From assembly GCA_002989075.1 (NCBI GenBank), contig PSQN01000017.1, forward strand, positions 2,983,453 through 3,047,452: a DNA stretch of 64,000 nt, in the 5' to 3' direction. A model generated the notes under the pieces. That model saw only the letters and a program-made list of their open reading frames with translations. It was not told the origin of the DNA and did not search any database. The position numbers and the translations under genes are program-made. The stretch comes from Arthonia radiata. Taxonomy: Eukaryota > Ascomycota > Arthoniomycetes > Arthoniales > Arthoniaceae. Below are positions 21,732 through 33,310 of the stretch, piece by piece. Within the stretch, counting starts at the first letter, position 1. Every line of letters starts with the position of its first letter.

Positions 21732-22192
21732 ATGAAGTTCCTTTCTGCCATGTCCGCGATGGCGGTCGCGTACAAGTAAGTTTGAAGCTACACTACATCA
21801 TCCGTTTGCTCCTGACAAGCCGGCTTTTGGGATCCTTGGGTGAACTGACGTCCGAATCGTAGCCTTGCGTCTGCTGCGCCCCTCGAGGATCTGCTGTCTT
21901 CGTCTGCTATCGCGAAGAGCAGTCAGAGCGGCACTAACAATCACAAGTTGCAACCGCGCGCATGTCCTAAGCCCTCCGAGTTCTGGAAGTGGAGCGCTCC
22001 ACTTTGGGGCTTCATTAAGTGCATGGGGAGTACGTTGCAGCTCGTGGCCTGTTCTTGTCCATCGAAGCGACGCAAGCGCTAATTTGTACACCAGAGCCGG
22101 ACCAACGTGATCGAGCGCCCGTAGCGGTTGGCGAACCTATCCCCCCAGGAAGCGTGAAAGCCCTAGAAGCAGCTGATCGGCTCTTGGCCTGA
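21732..22192 (+). CDS. Small secreted protein A (effector-like), 102 residues, three exons
   Basis: Exons are 21732-21775, 21863-22029 and 22095-22192, with donors GTAAGT and GTACGT and acceptors TCGTAG and CACCAG. The first exon is 44 nt and ends at phase 2 inside the signal peptide (MKFLSAMSAMAVAY, then LASAAP). Signal peptidase would cut near ASA-AP. The mature part has two Cys in the pattern C-P-x(7-8)-W-x(3)-P-L-x(5)-K-C (ACPKPSEFWKW, APLWGFIKC) and a short non-conserved tail. The pattern recurs in the gene at 22738 and the segment at 23277, so this is a small local family. Role unknown; size, secretion and isolation fit an effector or surface peptide. The third exon is the least certain part. 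Confidence 0.6.
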
Positions 22193-22737
22193 TTTTCCGC
22201 TAATCTTTGAGTTTAGCGAGGTAGTTGGCGATGGCTTTCGTAAGTAATCTCAAACGAGGGGCCTGAAGGCGTCAAAGCTGTTTGAGACGCATTGCACCGA
22301 CTCACTCGTGTTCTTGAGACGCGACTTGGCAAGCGCTTTTCCGCGTGTGTGCAGGTTGCTTTTGAACGCAGCGCGCAACCACGGCGCAGGCGTTGGTCTT
22401 CTCGCCCCCCCCCCCCCTCGTTGGCCCTTGTTCTGTGGTGTGTGCTTCCAGTCGTAACCTGCCCTGGCACCCTAGTTTACCAGGCTCACTACACTCTTGA
22501 CGATAACGCCGCCTGCGCCCAATCTTGGGAGTACTGTGCAACTCAAAGAACTTTGATACCCCATCTGCAGAGTCATCGAACGATCAGCAGAGCTTATAAG
22601 TTTAGAGCCTCGACACGACGCCAAGTGGGCGTTCTATGAAAAAGATACACCCTACTCAGATTGGCCATATGCTGGAGAGCGGCGACCTGCTTCCCCCTGT
22701 ATAATAGCTCGTTCATGCCTCAACCAGCAATACTCCA
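22193..22737. other. Intergenic between secreted protein genes A and B
   Basis: Contains a 13-base C homopolymer at 22405-22417, a possible slippage or assembly hotspot. No coding region is recognised. Confidence 0.5.
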
Positions 22738-23146
22738 TCAAGATCCACCATCCCACCCCGGATCACCAACCCCCTTCCCCTTTCCCGCGTTCGCCAAGCA
22801 TTTCTGAAGAGCTTTGAAGGGGTTCAGCCAGTTCTTGAAGCCTCGTGGGCATTCGCGGGCAAAGAGCTGATGTGTCTTCTCCGCGCCATGGGTTTCTGGG
22901 GTACCTGTCAGTGTCGGTTCGAAAGCCTCGGATACCACGCGAGTGAATGTCATTGAGAGGCCTATGGTGGGCTGAACTTACCAGCGCGTGCAGGCTGGGC
23001 AATGGTAGAAACACTGTCAACCGGCGCGGCGAGCGCGAAGCTGGGGCACACGTCAGCTTCTAGTATGCATCTAGACAGGCTGTGGTGCAGCGCCGCACTC
23101 ACGCAAATAGCAAAGCGATCGCGAAGATCGCGAATCGTAAATGCAT
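22738..23146 (-). CDS. Small secreted protein B (effector-like), 89 residues, three exons
   Basis: Exons in transcript order are 23103-23146, 22982-23040 and 22738-22904, with donors GTGAGT and GTAAGT and acceptors CCCCAG and TGACAG. The first exon is again 44 nt, phase 2, splitting the signal peptide (MHLRFAIFAIALLF, then FALAAPVDS). After a short S/T-rich pro-region, ELFAR-type basic context leads into ECPRGFKNWLNPFKALQKC, with two Cys 17 residues apart, then a G/K-rich tail. The C-P-x-G-[FL] start and the N/H-P-F-K block match the segment at 23277; the exon 1 architecture matches gene A. The convergent splice layout supports common descent despite low identity. Function unknown; secretion is inferred from the signal peptide. 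Confidence 0.65.
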
Positions 23147-23276
23147 TATTCTTCCCTTGTAACAGTTTTCCTAATCACTGGGTGCAAACGCTGTGGTGAT
23201 CAAAAAGGAGTAAAGAAGCAAGCGACAGCAGGCCAAGCAACCATTCCAACGCGGTATGTGAGCTACACACCTCACG

Positions 23277-23876
23277 TCATACTTCGCTCACGACTAGGTC
23301 CTCACCGAAACTGCTTTGACTACTCCTGTAACCACTCCCATCAAACCAGGAGGCCCATATCGAAGGGCAGTTCCTTTTAAAAGGATGAGCGAGCTTGTGC
23401 AAGCCCTGCGGGCACCCTCCGATGAAGTCCGGGTCGTCATCGTCGTCGTCGTTGCCGCGTGGGAGAATCACACTGGGGTATTGGATCGGGTCGTCTGGGC
23501 TCTGTACTGCAGCGGTTGAAGGTCAGCGTGACGGTCATGATCAACCCGGTCTGATACTGAGACACGGCATGTGCGGTGACTGGTGAGCGCGGTGAAGACA
23601 GGAATGGGATAAAGGTGTTAGCGCACTCCCTTCCAAGAGGTCCATGATCTTGAGATCGTTGGTCGGTCTCGCGGACGCGCCGCCTGCGTGTGAGCGCTTG
23701 ACTAATTCGTGGATGATATCAACTACCGTCGCCGTGGACGGGCAAGGGGACTTTGGCGACCAAATCTGGCGGAGTGGCCTGTTTGACAGGTGCGGCGGCA
23801 GTGAAGCTGAGATGAGATGTCAGTATTGTAATGGCTGGTGTCATTGGGAGGCGACTATGGAAGACGTGAATCTCAT
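23277..23876 (-). pseudogene. Third member of the small secreted protein family, possibly degenerate
   Basis: The last open segment (23277-23506) carries the family mark CPQGLHKLAHPFK followed by a second Cys, after an acidic run of six Asp. Upstream, at 23727-23806, is a stretch with the same post-signal-peptide flavour as genes A and B (FTAAAPVKQ), and an ATG with a positively charged second residue lies at 23874-23876. Weak introns would link these, but the 5' part does not give a clean gene model, so the copy looks damaged or else uses splice sites I cannot judge. It is on the same strand as gene B and about 130 bases from its start, which suggests local duplication. Confidence 0.4.
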
Positions 23877-24806
23877 GTTGCTGCTTGATGTGTTGTGTAG
23901 TAGCGAGTATACAGCTGCTTTCCTTGAAGCAGGAATTGTATGACAAGCGACGCCGGGGCTTCTTGGGTGAAGGGAGATTATCTTTATAGTTGTTAGAAGA
24001 CCCTTGATGACTGTCGTCATGACGTTCAAGAAAATTCAGTGACCCTGAACTACGGACGCGGCGGCTTCAAGCTTATCGATACTGACCGCAACGTGCTCGA
24101 TAAATTGGACGTGTGCTGTAGACACAGAGGCAATATGTATGTTCATTCACGCGTGCCCGATGCCTTGGACAGCGGCGTCGCTGAGAGTAGTGTGCGCCTC
24201 TGAATTTGCTCGCATTTGCTGTTGTCTTCCAGTTTCGTCGTCTTTTGAGCTCTCGAATATTTACAGAAGAGAGCCATAATGATAGAGTGATGGAGGCCGT
24301 GTGAAAAGAATGTAGTGTAATTGGTGGACTATCCACGAGGCACCTGTGTTAAAAAAGACCTGGAAGCAAGAACCAGAGTTCGAGCATTGCGCAAGTCATG
24401 ACTCCGCGAAGACAGAGACTGCTCATATCTCTTTCGGTTTCGTTGGCGACAATGTTGATGTTCTATAGTTGGCTTAAGCTTCTGCAATTATACAAGCTTG
24501 GTGGCCATATTATTGAGCGCTGAGTTGATGTTCACTACGCCTCACGAATCTAAGACACGAAAGGCAAAAAGCCAAGACTAATCACTCTGTTACCAGTAGA
24601 CCGAAAAGCAGGAATGCGGGTACGGGGTATCATTGTTGGTATTAGAGGTGGTAAAGCTAGTTTTCACGCATTGACACACATTCGCTTGATTGTGCTTGAT
24701 GCTCACCGCTTTATGAGAGGGCCGCCGGTCTTTTAGAATGCAGAGAAAGACACCAGGTCCAATCAATGCTGTTGCGCAAGACACGCGGTCTTCGAAATGC
24801 CTTTCG
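23877..24806. other. Intergenic, 930 bases
   Basis: No gene recognised. ORFs on the minus strand at 24073-24336 and 24590-25042 have biased, frame-shadow-like compositions; the latter overlaps the bZIP-like gene in another frame. Confidence 0.45.
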
Positions 24807-25821
24807 TTACGGTGAATATCGATTCCAGTATTCGGCCATTGCTGATTCAAACGTCGGGTAGGCGATTGATTGCGAGTAGCTGGCGTACGCATCAAGTCTC
24901 TCTCCACTTGTTGCTGCTGTCGTTGTCGACGGAATGGGTTGTTGAGCTTCCATCTGAGAGAACGGGAAAATACCAGTCGATTGAGACATAGTCGGAATCG
25001 GTGCCTCCAACTGACCATAGCGATAGCGCGATTCTCGAGCATTCTCGGGTGGATATGAGTGCTCTCTGACCTCCACAGAGGGCCATGACAGTTGTTGCGC
25101 TACGGGCTCGGAAGCGGAAGGCTGTCGTGATTGTGTGGGTGACCTGTATGGTCCTGGCCCGGCTGTAGGCGACCTCGACTGTTCGGTATATGGGGTCTGC
25201 TGGTGGGAGGGAGGGACCGGAGCTTGAGGCCAATACGAAGCTGGCGCGGATTGTGAGCTCGAGGCAGAGTTGATCGTCGATTGGCCTGGGTTGACGTAAT
25301 TCGTGACGGAAATGTCGCGAGGTCTAGCTGTGTACTGGGATTCTTCGTAGACAGTCGGCCGAGCTGGCAGTATGTAAGCGGAGTGAATCGAGAAGACTCC
25401 CCATGATTGGGATGATGAGCTCGAGATGAAGAATATTCTTACTTACTTTGCCAGTCAGGCATTGTCATTGTCTCTGGCGGCGACGAGTGCCCTCGCCATC
25501 TAGGAGCATTGACTGAACCGTGTCTGCCCGGCGACGAGCCCAGCGTCACACTGCTGTTCCTTCTGAAGGCACTGTCGTGAATCATGCGCTCAAAGCTTTG
25601 AGCAGCGACTTCTTTCTCCTTTGCCTTTTGCTGTCGTAACCTCTCGCCTATGTTGTTTTCACGTCAATGACGATATGAATATCAAGAGAACGGTACTTAC
25701 GTTGTCGACGCTTTGAGATTCGGTTCTGGATCTGTCTTCGCTTGACTGGGTCACCAACTTGTGTCCAATCACAATCGTCCGTCACCACAGGCGTCCAGAG
25801 GCCTGACTTGGACATTGCCAT
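24807..25821 (-). CDS. bZIP-like transcription factor, three exons
   Basis: Exons in transcript order are 25701-25821, 25447-25647 and 24807-25363, giving 292 residues. Introns are 53 and 83 bases with GTAAGT donors and CATAG/GCCAG acceptors. The start is ATG at 25821 (MAMSKSGLW); the frame is open further upstream only from a non-ATG codon. Residues about 22-42 (GDPVKRRQIQNRISKRRQRE) are a fungal bZIP basic region, with the invariant Asn (QNR) and Arg, though Ser replaces the usual Ala. The following helix is K/E/Q-rich and lacks clear heptad leucines, so dimerisation may be weak or of the short-zipper fungal type. The rest is disordered and rich in S, P, Q and Y, as in activation domains. 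It stands alone beside the secreted-protein cluster. Target genes cannot be inferred. Confidence 0.75.
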
Positions 25822-28800
25822 AGTGTTACGTGATGATAATGATAGGTCGGTATAACTGAAGGTCGGTACTAAGCTCAGTGACAAATACTGAGATTGGCCT
25901 GGGTGATTCAGGTTACGCTGCTGACAAAAGATAAGAGAGCGAGATCAGCAATAACGCCGAGCTGAGGGTTCTTATGTGGTTCTGACCCAGGAAACCTAAA
26001 GGTGTTGACATAAAGCAGACCATGAGGACCGACTAGCATTATAGTGAGCCGTGCGCATTCAAAAGGATCGGGAATACCTCGCTCAAGGGGAAGGGGCTAA
26101 AAATCAGCGACAGAGCCGTCCAGTTCAGGCATCAGGTCGAACCAACAAAAATAGGCCAGCCAGGTGGTCGGGCTACGCGCATGGCGTGCAAAAAGAACCA
26201 CGCCGGCCGGGACAAGTGTTCTGCTCAGCGATAAAAGGCCCAATTTGGTGTGATGCCCCCGCGTGCTGTCCATGTGTTTCACCTTGCAACATCACAGCAG
26301 CCCTATGATGCAGATCGGTAGCGCAGGCAACGGGCCACATGTGAACACTTCATGATGACCCGTCCAGGATTAACATGCATGAAGCGAATCTTGTCCTCCT
26401 CACAATGCTGTTGCCTGTGGACACGGCCGGCCTATTGCCCTTTTTCGGGCCGCGTCTATTGGTCGACCAGAGAAGAGAGGAGTATGCAAATTATGTTAGC
26501 AGTAGCAACAAAGTTGCGGGCGCCGGGCAGATCACCCTGCACGAAGAACTCCGGCCTCGAGCATATGCAGTGGTTGCCAATGGGATCCGCGGCTGTCAAG
26601 GGTATGCACGGCACGGGCCCGCAACGTTGGTCGATGAAAAGGCCCGTTCGCTGCACAAGACAAGCCGAGACACAACTACTGCTTAGCAGACCTGGTTCAT
26701 TACAAGCATCGGTCCTGTATACCCGAGAAACGACAGAAAGCTTCCGTGTGAGTGCGCGAATAGGAGCTTGCTTGGTACGTCCACATCGTGCGGAGCCTCG
26801 AGAGCTGCGTGAAGCAACACGCAGCGTGCGAGGTGTGCGAAGCGCGAAATCCATGCATGCCAGGATCGGCATGAGTATCGTGCAGGGGGAGGACAACGTG
26901 CCGCTGGTGGTACAGCTGGCGCTTCCACGATACTGGCACTACCCAAGCGCCTCTTTGAGCATGACGGCCAGACAAGTCGACAAACCGTGCGGAAACTTCG
27001 GATAAATGAGCCAGTATCAAATAGGATGAATATGACTAGCCAATGCACTGATAGTGTTGACGCTTATGCCTGCTTAAAGGCGGCACATTGTTGTGATCTG
27101 GAGCAGTATCTGCGGGGCGCACGCGAGCCGTGCGTTGAATGAGGAAGTTCTGAAAGCACCAGGTAGATTGATCAGGCGACTGCTGGCAGTGACAGTGCAC
27201 ATCGAGCTTGAGTCAAGCTGGCCTTTTGAGCTTTTATGAGCGCATGAGGGCAGTGGCAGAAGCAGGCAGGGACAAAGATAGAAGCCGGTGAAGCGGTGCA
27301 AAGTAGCATTATTGAGGTAGGCTATCTCTACACGTGATCGATTGGGCGATTCTAGTCCCAACTCAAGCTAGCGTACAAATCACGCTAAACCAAATGTGAA
27401 TTGACTTCAATCGCTTACTTGTGTCATGCTACCCTTCACGATTCATTCCTCTGTTGGTCCGTCTTAACGCCATGCACAACATGAACACCAGCCATCCTCG
27501 CCCTGATGCAAATGCGCAGACGAGAAACATTTACAGAGTAACTTGTCAGGCGAATGCGACAACATCGGGTTCGCCCCCGAAGGACAGGCAACACAATTGA
27601 ACATTACCTGAGTGCAGCAGACTGGAGTACCTCGCACCGCCAGCCACGCCAAAATTAGCCCATGTCATCTCGAGCCCCCGGCCTTGCATCATCCTAGCCG
27701 CTTCGGCACATTTTGGAGCAGACTTGAGGTCAAAGCGTGCGTACGTAATAAGTCACTGGCTGTTACATGGAGTCAGACAAGATGAGCATCTCGGCTTGAG
27801 TCCTGATGTTTCGCCCCCGGTTCACAAAAGTCTCAACCCGTTCAGTCATCGTCTGTGTATGATTGTGTGGGGTATCCCACGACTCCACGAGACGTCGCAA
27901 TCACATCGATCTCGACCTGTTCGGTACATGTTCTGGCTGCATGAGTCGAAAAATACCCGATGCCACGCGCATTAACACATCGGAGCCGGGACCGGCGAAC
28001 CGCTTCGTGGAACACGATCATGATCTGCCACTTGCGAATCGCGTTGTTCGAAGAACAGGTACTCACCAACGACCCTGCTGTACTGCCTCAATACGGGCGG
28101 ACGTATAGCGTTTCGTGTTCACGCGGGTGAGGTCATTTTTGGCCAGGTTGTGCGGCGGCAAGCGTTTCACGTCTTTTTTTATAATTCCCCTAGGCAGCGA
28201 TATTGTTGCACAGCGCGTATAGCACCTACAACATTGGTATACTGTCCGAAGCTCAGGGTCAGGTCATCCTTCTCGAAAGTTGGCGTCTCAGTCAAGACTC
28301 AAGTGAGAACGATGCCGCTACTGTCAGGCGGCTTAGCAAACGAGAGCTTATTGATGATCCTTGTCATGAACCAGAATGTGACGGCCAAGAGCATGTAGTG
28401 AGGACGCGGACCTTCTTTGACGAGGACCCGGCGGGACTTCTGTCATTCCAACGCCAGATACGAGCTCGGACTTCGCCATCGTATTGGGTTCGCTTCACTC
28501 GGAGCGAGTGTTGAAATTGAGCACCACCTTCCGAATACATCTCCGTCGTCGGTAGGACGGAGACAATGGAGCGGACATCTCGGCCAAGGACTCATGCTAC
28601 TCCATGGACTCCGTATGTTTTGCTGTGACTTCAAACTTCACGGTCTCGGAGAGTAGGCTCGGATACCTGTGCCTCCGAATGTCATCCCGCACACATCTGG
28701 GCGCTCATGACAAGGCTGTTATTAATCGCATTAATATTGGTCGGATCGCCTCCAATCATTGTCTGAAAGCCGACTGCTGCATACAGCGCCAGCGCCAGCC

Positions 28801-30106
28801 CACAACAAGGCTGACCAGATATGTCGTGGAGTACAGCATCGAATCGACAAACCTCTGTCAGCATGCCTAGAGATCAAGGCTCAACGGACACATTGTGGTA
28901 CAGGACTCACTCCGAAGAAAACGTGGCTTTGACGGCGACTCAGGGGCTGCGGATCGCCATGATTCACCCGCGCTGCGGATGCGTCCGCAAAGTACCGCAC
29001 ATCACTGACTCGACAATGCGTTCTCATCACATTCAATCCTTTCCTACGAACCCTCGTAAATCCTATGTACTCTTCTGATGTATTCCACATGTGCGAAAGC
29101 GACAGTGCCTGCACGTTGCATTGTCTCAAAACAGCATTGCCTGAATTGGGTAACGCGTCGGCAGTGAGACTTTCGAAGTTAAGGCAACAATGACTGTCTA
29201 TTCTCTTCGCAGTTGCCAACTTTGCATATATGCATACTTTTCAAATTCTGTCACGTAGCTCTGTATTTGGCACTGAACGAAGCATAGCATTGTAAGAGAC
29301 CAGTGAATATGTTTGTCGGTGCGCCAGTGCATCGCAACCACATTTCGACGCATGCTCAAGGTCCGATATCAAACGCCAGCGCAAGAACGTATTTCATTAG
29401 GGACTCACATGCAGATTGCGTATCCGTTCACTAGACGCGACATACAGTCATCGCTTCCAGTCGAACAACCTACAAGTAATATAAAGCGGCGTCTTGAAGA
29501 GCAGTAAACAGAACTGAAACTGCACAAGACGCACGATCATTCCCAGTAAACTTAGTTCTGTGTAGCCTTATTACGGTCGGTCCCTCTTCATCATCGCTCC
29601 TGTGCAATTTCCATTAGCAACAGCTCCAGTTGTGACTTTGTTCTCACCACCTTATGCAACAACGCAAATTGCTCTCACTTCCCATGACCAATCTCCACGG
29701 GGTTTTCCATTGCCTTCAGTCGCCTTTGAATGCGGTTGAGGTTTACTCAGAGCTGTCTCAAATGCATATACACTAGGTTGTTTACTAGCGGCTGCACTTT
29801 CTTCTAGGCATACGACAGAAACGTATTCTATGGCAGCTTAGCAACAAGAGTCGTCTGGTACACGAGTATTCCCTCATAGTGGTAGGTACTCAACAGCGCA
29901 AGCTGTGGTAGCGAGGTTCGAATTTCATCTATCGTCCTCCCATGACTAAGTGTAGATCAGCCTAACAGAGCACGATCGACAGAGATGGTGAACAGCGTGC
30001 AGCACAGGGTGTGAAGCATCGAGCACCACACTTAGACAACGAACACAGCACACACACTCTAAGCTACACCTCTCATTCTTTCCGCATTATCCTACACACC
30101 CACCCA
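25822..30106. other. 4.3-kb stretch with no recognisable gene
   Basis: ORFs are short, overlap on both strands and read as random peptides. Several (26352-27005 plus, 28203-28514 plus, 28881-29219 minus) were read through and match no family I know. Base composition is near the genome average, not the TA-rich state of heavily mutated repeats, and I found no inverted ends or long direct repeats. It may contain non-coding RNA, decayed genes or lineage-specific multi-exon genes that need transcripts to see. Confidence 0.45.
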
Positions 30107-30802
30107 TCACAACGCCAGACTATAAGTATAATCCTCCTCCATATTCTGACTGACCCAAAGCACCACACTACTCCCCATGACCAGCCCGTTCGCCACCAGG
30201 TTTCCCACGCCCAGCCACAGCACCGGCCACCCCACCTCTCTCACCACGTACTTCAGCACCAGCACCGTCACGCTGCCCGCCAGGCCGCCCGCCATGAGCG
30301 CGAAGCCCACGAAGAGCACCAAGCGCGCTTTCCAGGCGACGCCGTTGCCGGAGTAGGAGAAGGTGTCTGCGGACAGGCGGTTCTTGTCGATGCTGTTGAT
30401 TACTAGCATGCCGAGCGCGCTGCATATGCCCGGGATCCAGTCGACGAAGGTGATGTGCAAGGAGGAGGCGGCGAGGATAGGGGAATGCGAGAGGACAGCG
30501 CAGTCGAGGAGGGCGTAGAAGCCGAGAGAGAACTGGAGGTGGTACTTCGTTAGCAACGATCTTGTGAGATACCATAGATGGGATCTCTGCAAAGGCTTGC
30601 AGAAACCCGAGCGAGAACAGCGGTTGGTAGTAGTTGGGCTGGTGAAGTAGGCAGGGGAGCGGCGCGGTCATGATCGCGGTGCCAGCAGATGCTGTTGGTA
30701 TATACGTACAAGAGCGCCTGCTATGTACACGCCGGCGGAGCGCGCGCTGGTGTTATTGAGCCATTGCGGCTTGGAGAAGCGGAAGAGGCGGTTGTCGTCC
30801 AT
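30107..30802 (-). CDS. VPS68: Vps68/TMEM50 (UPF0220) family membrane protein, two exons
   Basis: Exons in transcript order are 30710-30802 and 30107-30532, giving 172 residues; the 177-base intron starts GTACGT, ends CCTCCAG and is in phase 0. The start MDDNRLFRFSKPQW leads into TM1 (AGVYIAGALFSLGFYALLD). Family signatures are HITFVDWIPGICSALGM, VINSIDK and AWKARLVLFVGFALMAGG, with four predicted helices and the conserved end SQNMEEDYTYSLAL. In yeast Vps68 works with Vps55 in late endosome to vacuole sorting. The length is close to the yeast protein (184). It shares a 351-bp divergent promoter with LOC1. Confidence 0.92.
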
Positions 30803-31153
30803 ACGGAGCGTGAGGAGTTTGAGGGTTTGCGCAGAACCGAGATGTGGATTTTCAGAACGTTTGGCAAGCGAATATTGCTATTGAGCTCTTGCGCTGTCGT
30901 ACACCACGCGCGGTATGGAGACTTGGGATGGGTGAAGAGCAGCACGGCGGCGCTGAAGCTTTGGCAGCCTGTCAAGATGAGAGCTCCCGCTAAGCACGTT
31001 TTGAGACGACGCTTCGAGGGTCTCTAACCCTGATCTATTTTCCTCACCGCGAAATTTCATGTGACATTGAACACTCTACTTCCCTTCGTGCTCAACCTCG
31101 AGATAGGAGTATCGCCGCTGCTGATTGCACGACATCACACCAGTATCTTCAGC
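30803..31153. promoter_or_regulatory. Shared divergent promoter of VPS68 and LOC1
   Basis: 351 bases between the two start codons, so each upstream control region overlaps the other. I see no clear TATA box. An ORF crossing it is out of frame with both genes. Confidence 0.55.
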
Positions 31154-31735
31154 ATGGGCGGCTCCACTAAAGTCAAGTCTGGCTCTAGCAAAGGCAACAA
31201 CAAGCGCTCCTCCAAACCGTCTACCTCCGGCTCGACCTCCAAAAATAAAAAGCACACCTCCCCTCGTCAAGCTGCCAAAGTCTCCAAACCATCCAAACCA
31301 TCCAAACCCACTACTAACGCGTCAACGCCGAAGAAGAAGGGTCGTAAGCAGTATGCTGAAAAAGACCTCAACCTGCCCTCGCTGAACATGATTACGCCCG
31401 CGGGTGTGCAAAAGCTGAAAGGCAAGAAGAAGGGCAAGGTCTTCGTGGACGATCAGGAGAGCATGATGACGATTCTAGCGATGGTGAATGCGGATAAGGA
31501 GGGCCAGATTGAGAGTAAGATGATGAAGGCACGGCAAATGGAGGAGATAAGGCAGGCGAGGCAGAGAGAGATGGACGCGCGAGCCGACGAGAAGAAGAAG
31601 AGACTCGATGAAACCAAGGCGGGGTTGAAGAAGGGGAGAAAGAGGCCAGGAGACAATCAAAGCGGCGAGAAGGAGGCGGTGGTAGATGGTGGTGAGGAGA
31701 GGAAGGCAAAGAAGAAGAGGGTGTCATTCGGTTGA
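31154..31735 (+). CDS. LOC1: Loc1, 60S subunit assembly and mRNA localisation protein
   Basis: Intronless, 193 residues from ATG at 31154 ([14 protein letters not shown]). An upstream in-frame extension to 31061 lacks support and would add a hydrophobic leader alien to the family. Loc1 is a nucleolar RNA-binding chaperone for 60S assembly that also helps localise ASH1 mRNA in yeast. The conserved core is clear: [53 protein letters not shown]. It is followed by an arginine/glutamate-rich helix and a KKKRVSF end. The basic S/K/P-rich N-terminus is typical. Confidence 0.92.
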   Translation: MGGSTKVKSGSSKGNNKRSSKPSTSGSTSKNKKHTSPRQAAKVSKPSKPSKPTTNASTPKKKGRKQYAEKDLNLPSLNMITPAGVQKLKGKKKGKVFVDDQESMMTILAMVNADKEGQIESKMMKARQMEEIRQARQREMDARADEKKKRLDETKAGLKKGRKRPGDNQSGEKEAVVDGGEERKAKKKRVSFG

Positions 31736-31844
31736 GGAACAGCAGAGAATGTATCAGGGCAAAGAAGAAAGGTGCGTAACAAAGTTCTATTGATGTCTAG
31801 ATCGCTATGCAAATGGTCTATGTGCTTATGAAGATCCAGCAACT

Positions 31845-33310
31845 CTATGTTTCCGATACCAACTCCGATCTATAGCGCAGCTTTCTGCGCAAGGGCTCAA
31901 ACTCCGATGCTCCCCAATTGGATGCAGCTTTTACAGCATTAGCTTCTCGACTCTTCCGAAGCGCTGCAAGTTCGACATCTTCCGCGAATTTGCGCAGAAA
32001 GTTCGTTGCAGGCTTGGTGAACCAACGCGTTCCGCCAAGCTCAAACCAGCTCAGGTGTCCGCCCATGGATGTGGTGCATAGAAGCACATATGGATTGTGC
32101 TGCACCTCTTGGTATGGCAGTGACTCGGGAGGCGCCAATGGGTCGTCCTCGGCGTTGATGGCTAAAAATGGAGTGCGGACGCTCAGTGAAGATTCTATCG
32201 AAGCGGCATCACGATAATAAGCTGTCTCGGTGGGATAGCCCCAGATAGGGCACTGCAGCGCCCTGTCAAACTCCCACAGGTATCTGGATTTCAAAACCTT
32301 CTCGACATCAACTTTGGGATTCTTGAGGAATTCGTCGACTTGATTCGTAAATAGATTCTTCAGGTTCGACCCGAGGGTTCTTTGATATATTTCTGAGCCC
32401 ACCCAGGTCTTCTTGAGGGCGATGTTGCTAGCTGCAAGATCCCAAGGGTTGGACACACCGACAGCGGCTGTCAATTCACAGCGATCGCCTTCTTCTCCTA
32501 GGTAGTTGACGAGGATGTTTGCGCCTAGGGAAAACCCAACGCCAAAAAGCGGCCTGTTGGGATATCTTCGGCGCAGCCACTTCACGGTTTGCCGGTACTT
32601 TGATGTCAAAATGTCAGTACATTGTCTTGGGGACCACAAAAGTTTCACACAGAATGTGCGACAGCATAACTTACGTCCCACGTTGCTCTCGCATTGAAGA
32701 GCACACCGCTGGTAACCTTGGATCCGGCGCACCCTCTGCCGGTGACGACACACGCTTCCCACTGTTGCTGGTCCTCCTCGTTCTTGAGCAGGAGAGGTGC
32801 CAGCAACTCCTTCAGATATACCTCGTAGCTGCCACCGCTTATTCCATGCATCATGACGAGCATAGGCGTGGAGTCATCACTACCTTTCTCCATCTCCGCC
32901 CAGTCCTCATCCTTGAAAAGTCGAGTTCTCTTTGGACAGTACAGATTCCCTCTCACATGTGTGGGCTGCTTCTCACCCTCGTCGGCGTCACCTGCCGACT
33001 GATCTTGCGTCTGTGCATCATAGTGTGAGACGAAATCAACAACGAATGTGCCCGGGTAGTTTGAGTCATCTGAGTCGAAGACCTTCCGACGGTAGAGAAT
33101 TGGCACGTCTGATTTTGCAACCGCAGTATACATGGTCTGCAAGTGGCCACCTGGCAGAAAAGGCGTGAGGCGGCATGGGGGCGTGATAGCCGGGGAACTA
33201 CAGATGTCCTTCAAAGTCTTCTGGCTACCATCCTTGAGAGGGATGTCGATTGTTCGCTCTGAACAGTGAAATTTGGTGGTTGCATATCCGAGCCAGCTCC
33301 ATGGATCCAT
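31845..33310 (-). CDS. EHT1/EEB1-like alpha/beta hydrolase (ABHD1/3 family), two exons
   Basis: Exons in transcript order are 32675-33310 and 31845-32597, giving 462 residues; the 77-base intron starts GTAAGT, ends TCAAAG and is in phase 0. Yeast Eht1, Eeb1 and Mgl2 in this family make or hydrolyse medium-chain fatty-acid ethyl esters or monoacylglycerols. Family marks are FLPGGHLQTMYTAV near the N-terminus, the oxyanion strand LVMMHGISGGSYEVYL, and the nucleophile elbow GVGFSLGAN with Ser at about residue 233. The acid is in NAEDDPLAP and the His in MGGHLSWFE. Substrate cannot be told from sequence. Its 3' end faces LOC1, with 109 bases between stop codons. Confidence 0.9.

Noticed and set aside
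26352-27005. 217-codon plus-strand ORF
   Set aside because: The peptide is rich in R, S, C and W in a random-looking order, is overlapped by two minus-strand ORFs of similar length, and matches no family I know.
28682-28864. Hydrophobic minus-strand ORF that suggested a decayed membrane receptor
   Set aside because: Only about 60 codons; flanking frames gave no further helices or family motifs.
29905-29950. Possible tRNA B box (GGTTCGAATTTC)
   Set aside because: No matching A box, anticodon stem or acceptor stem could be built around it.
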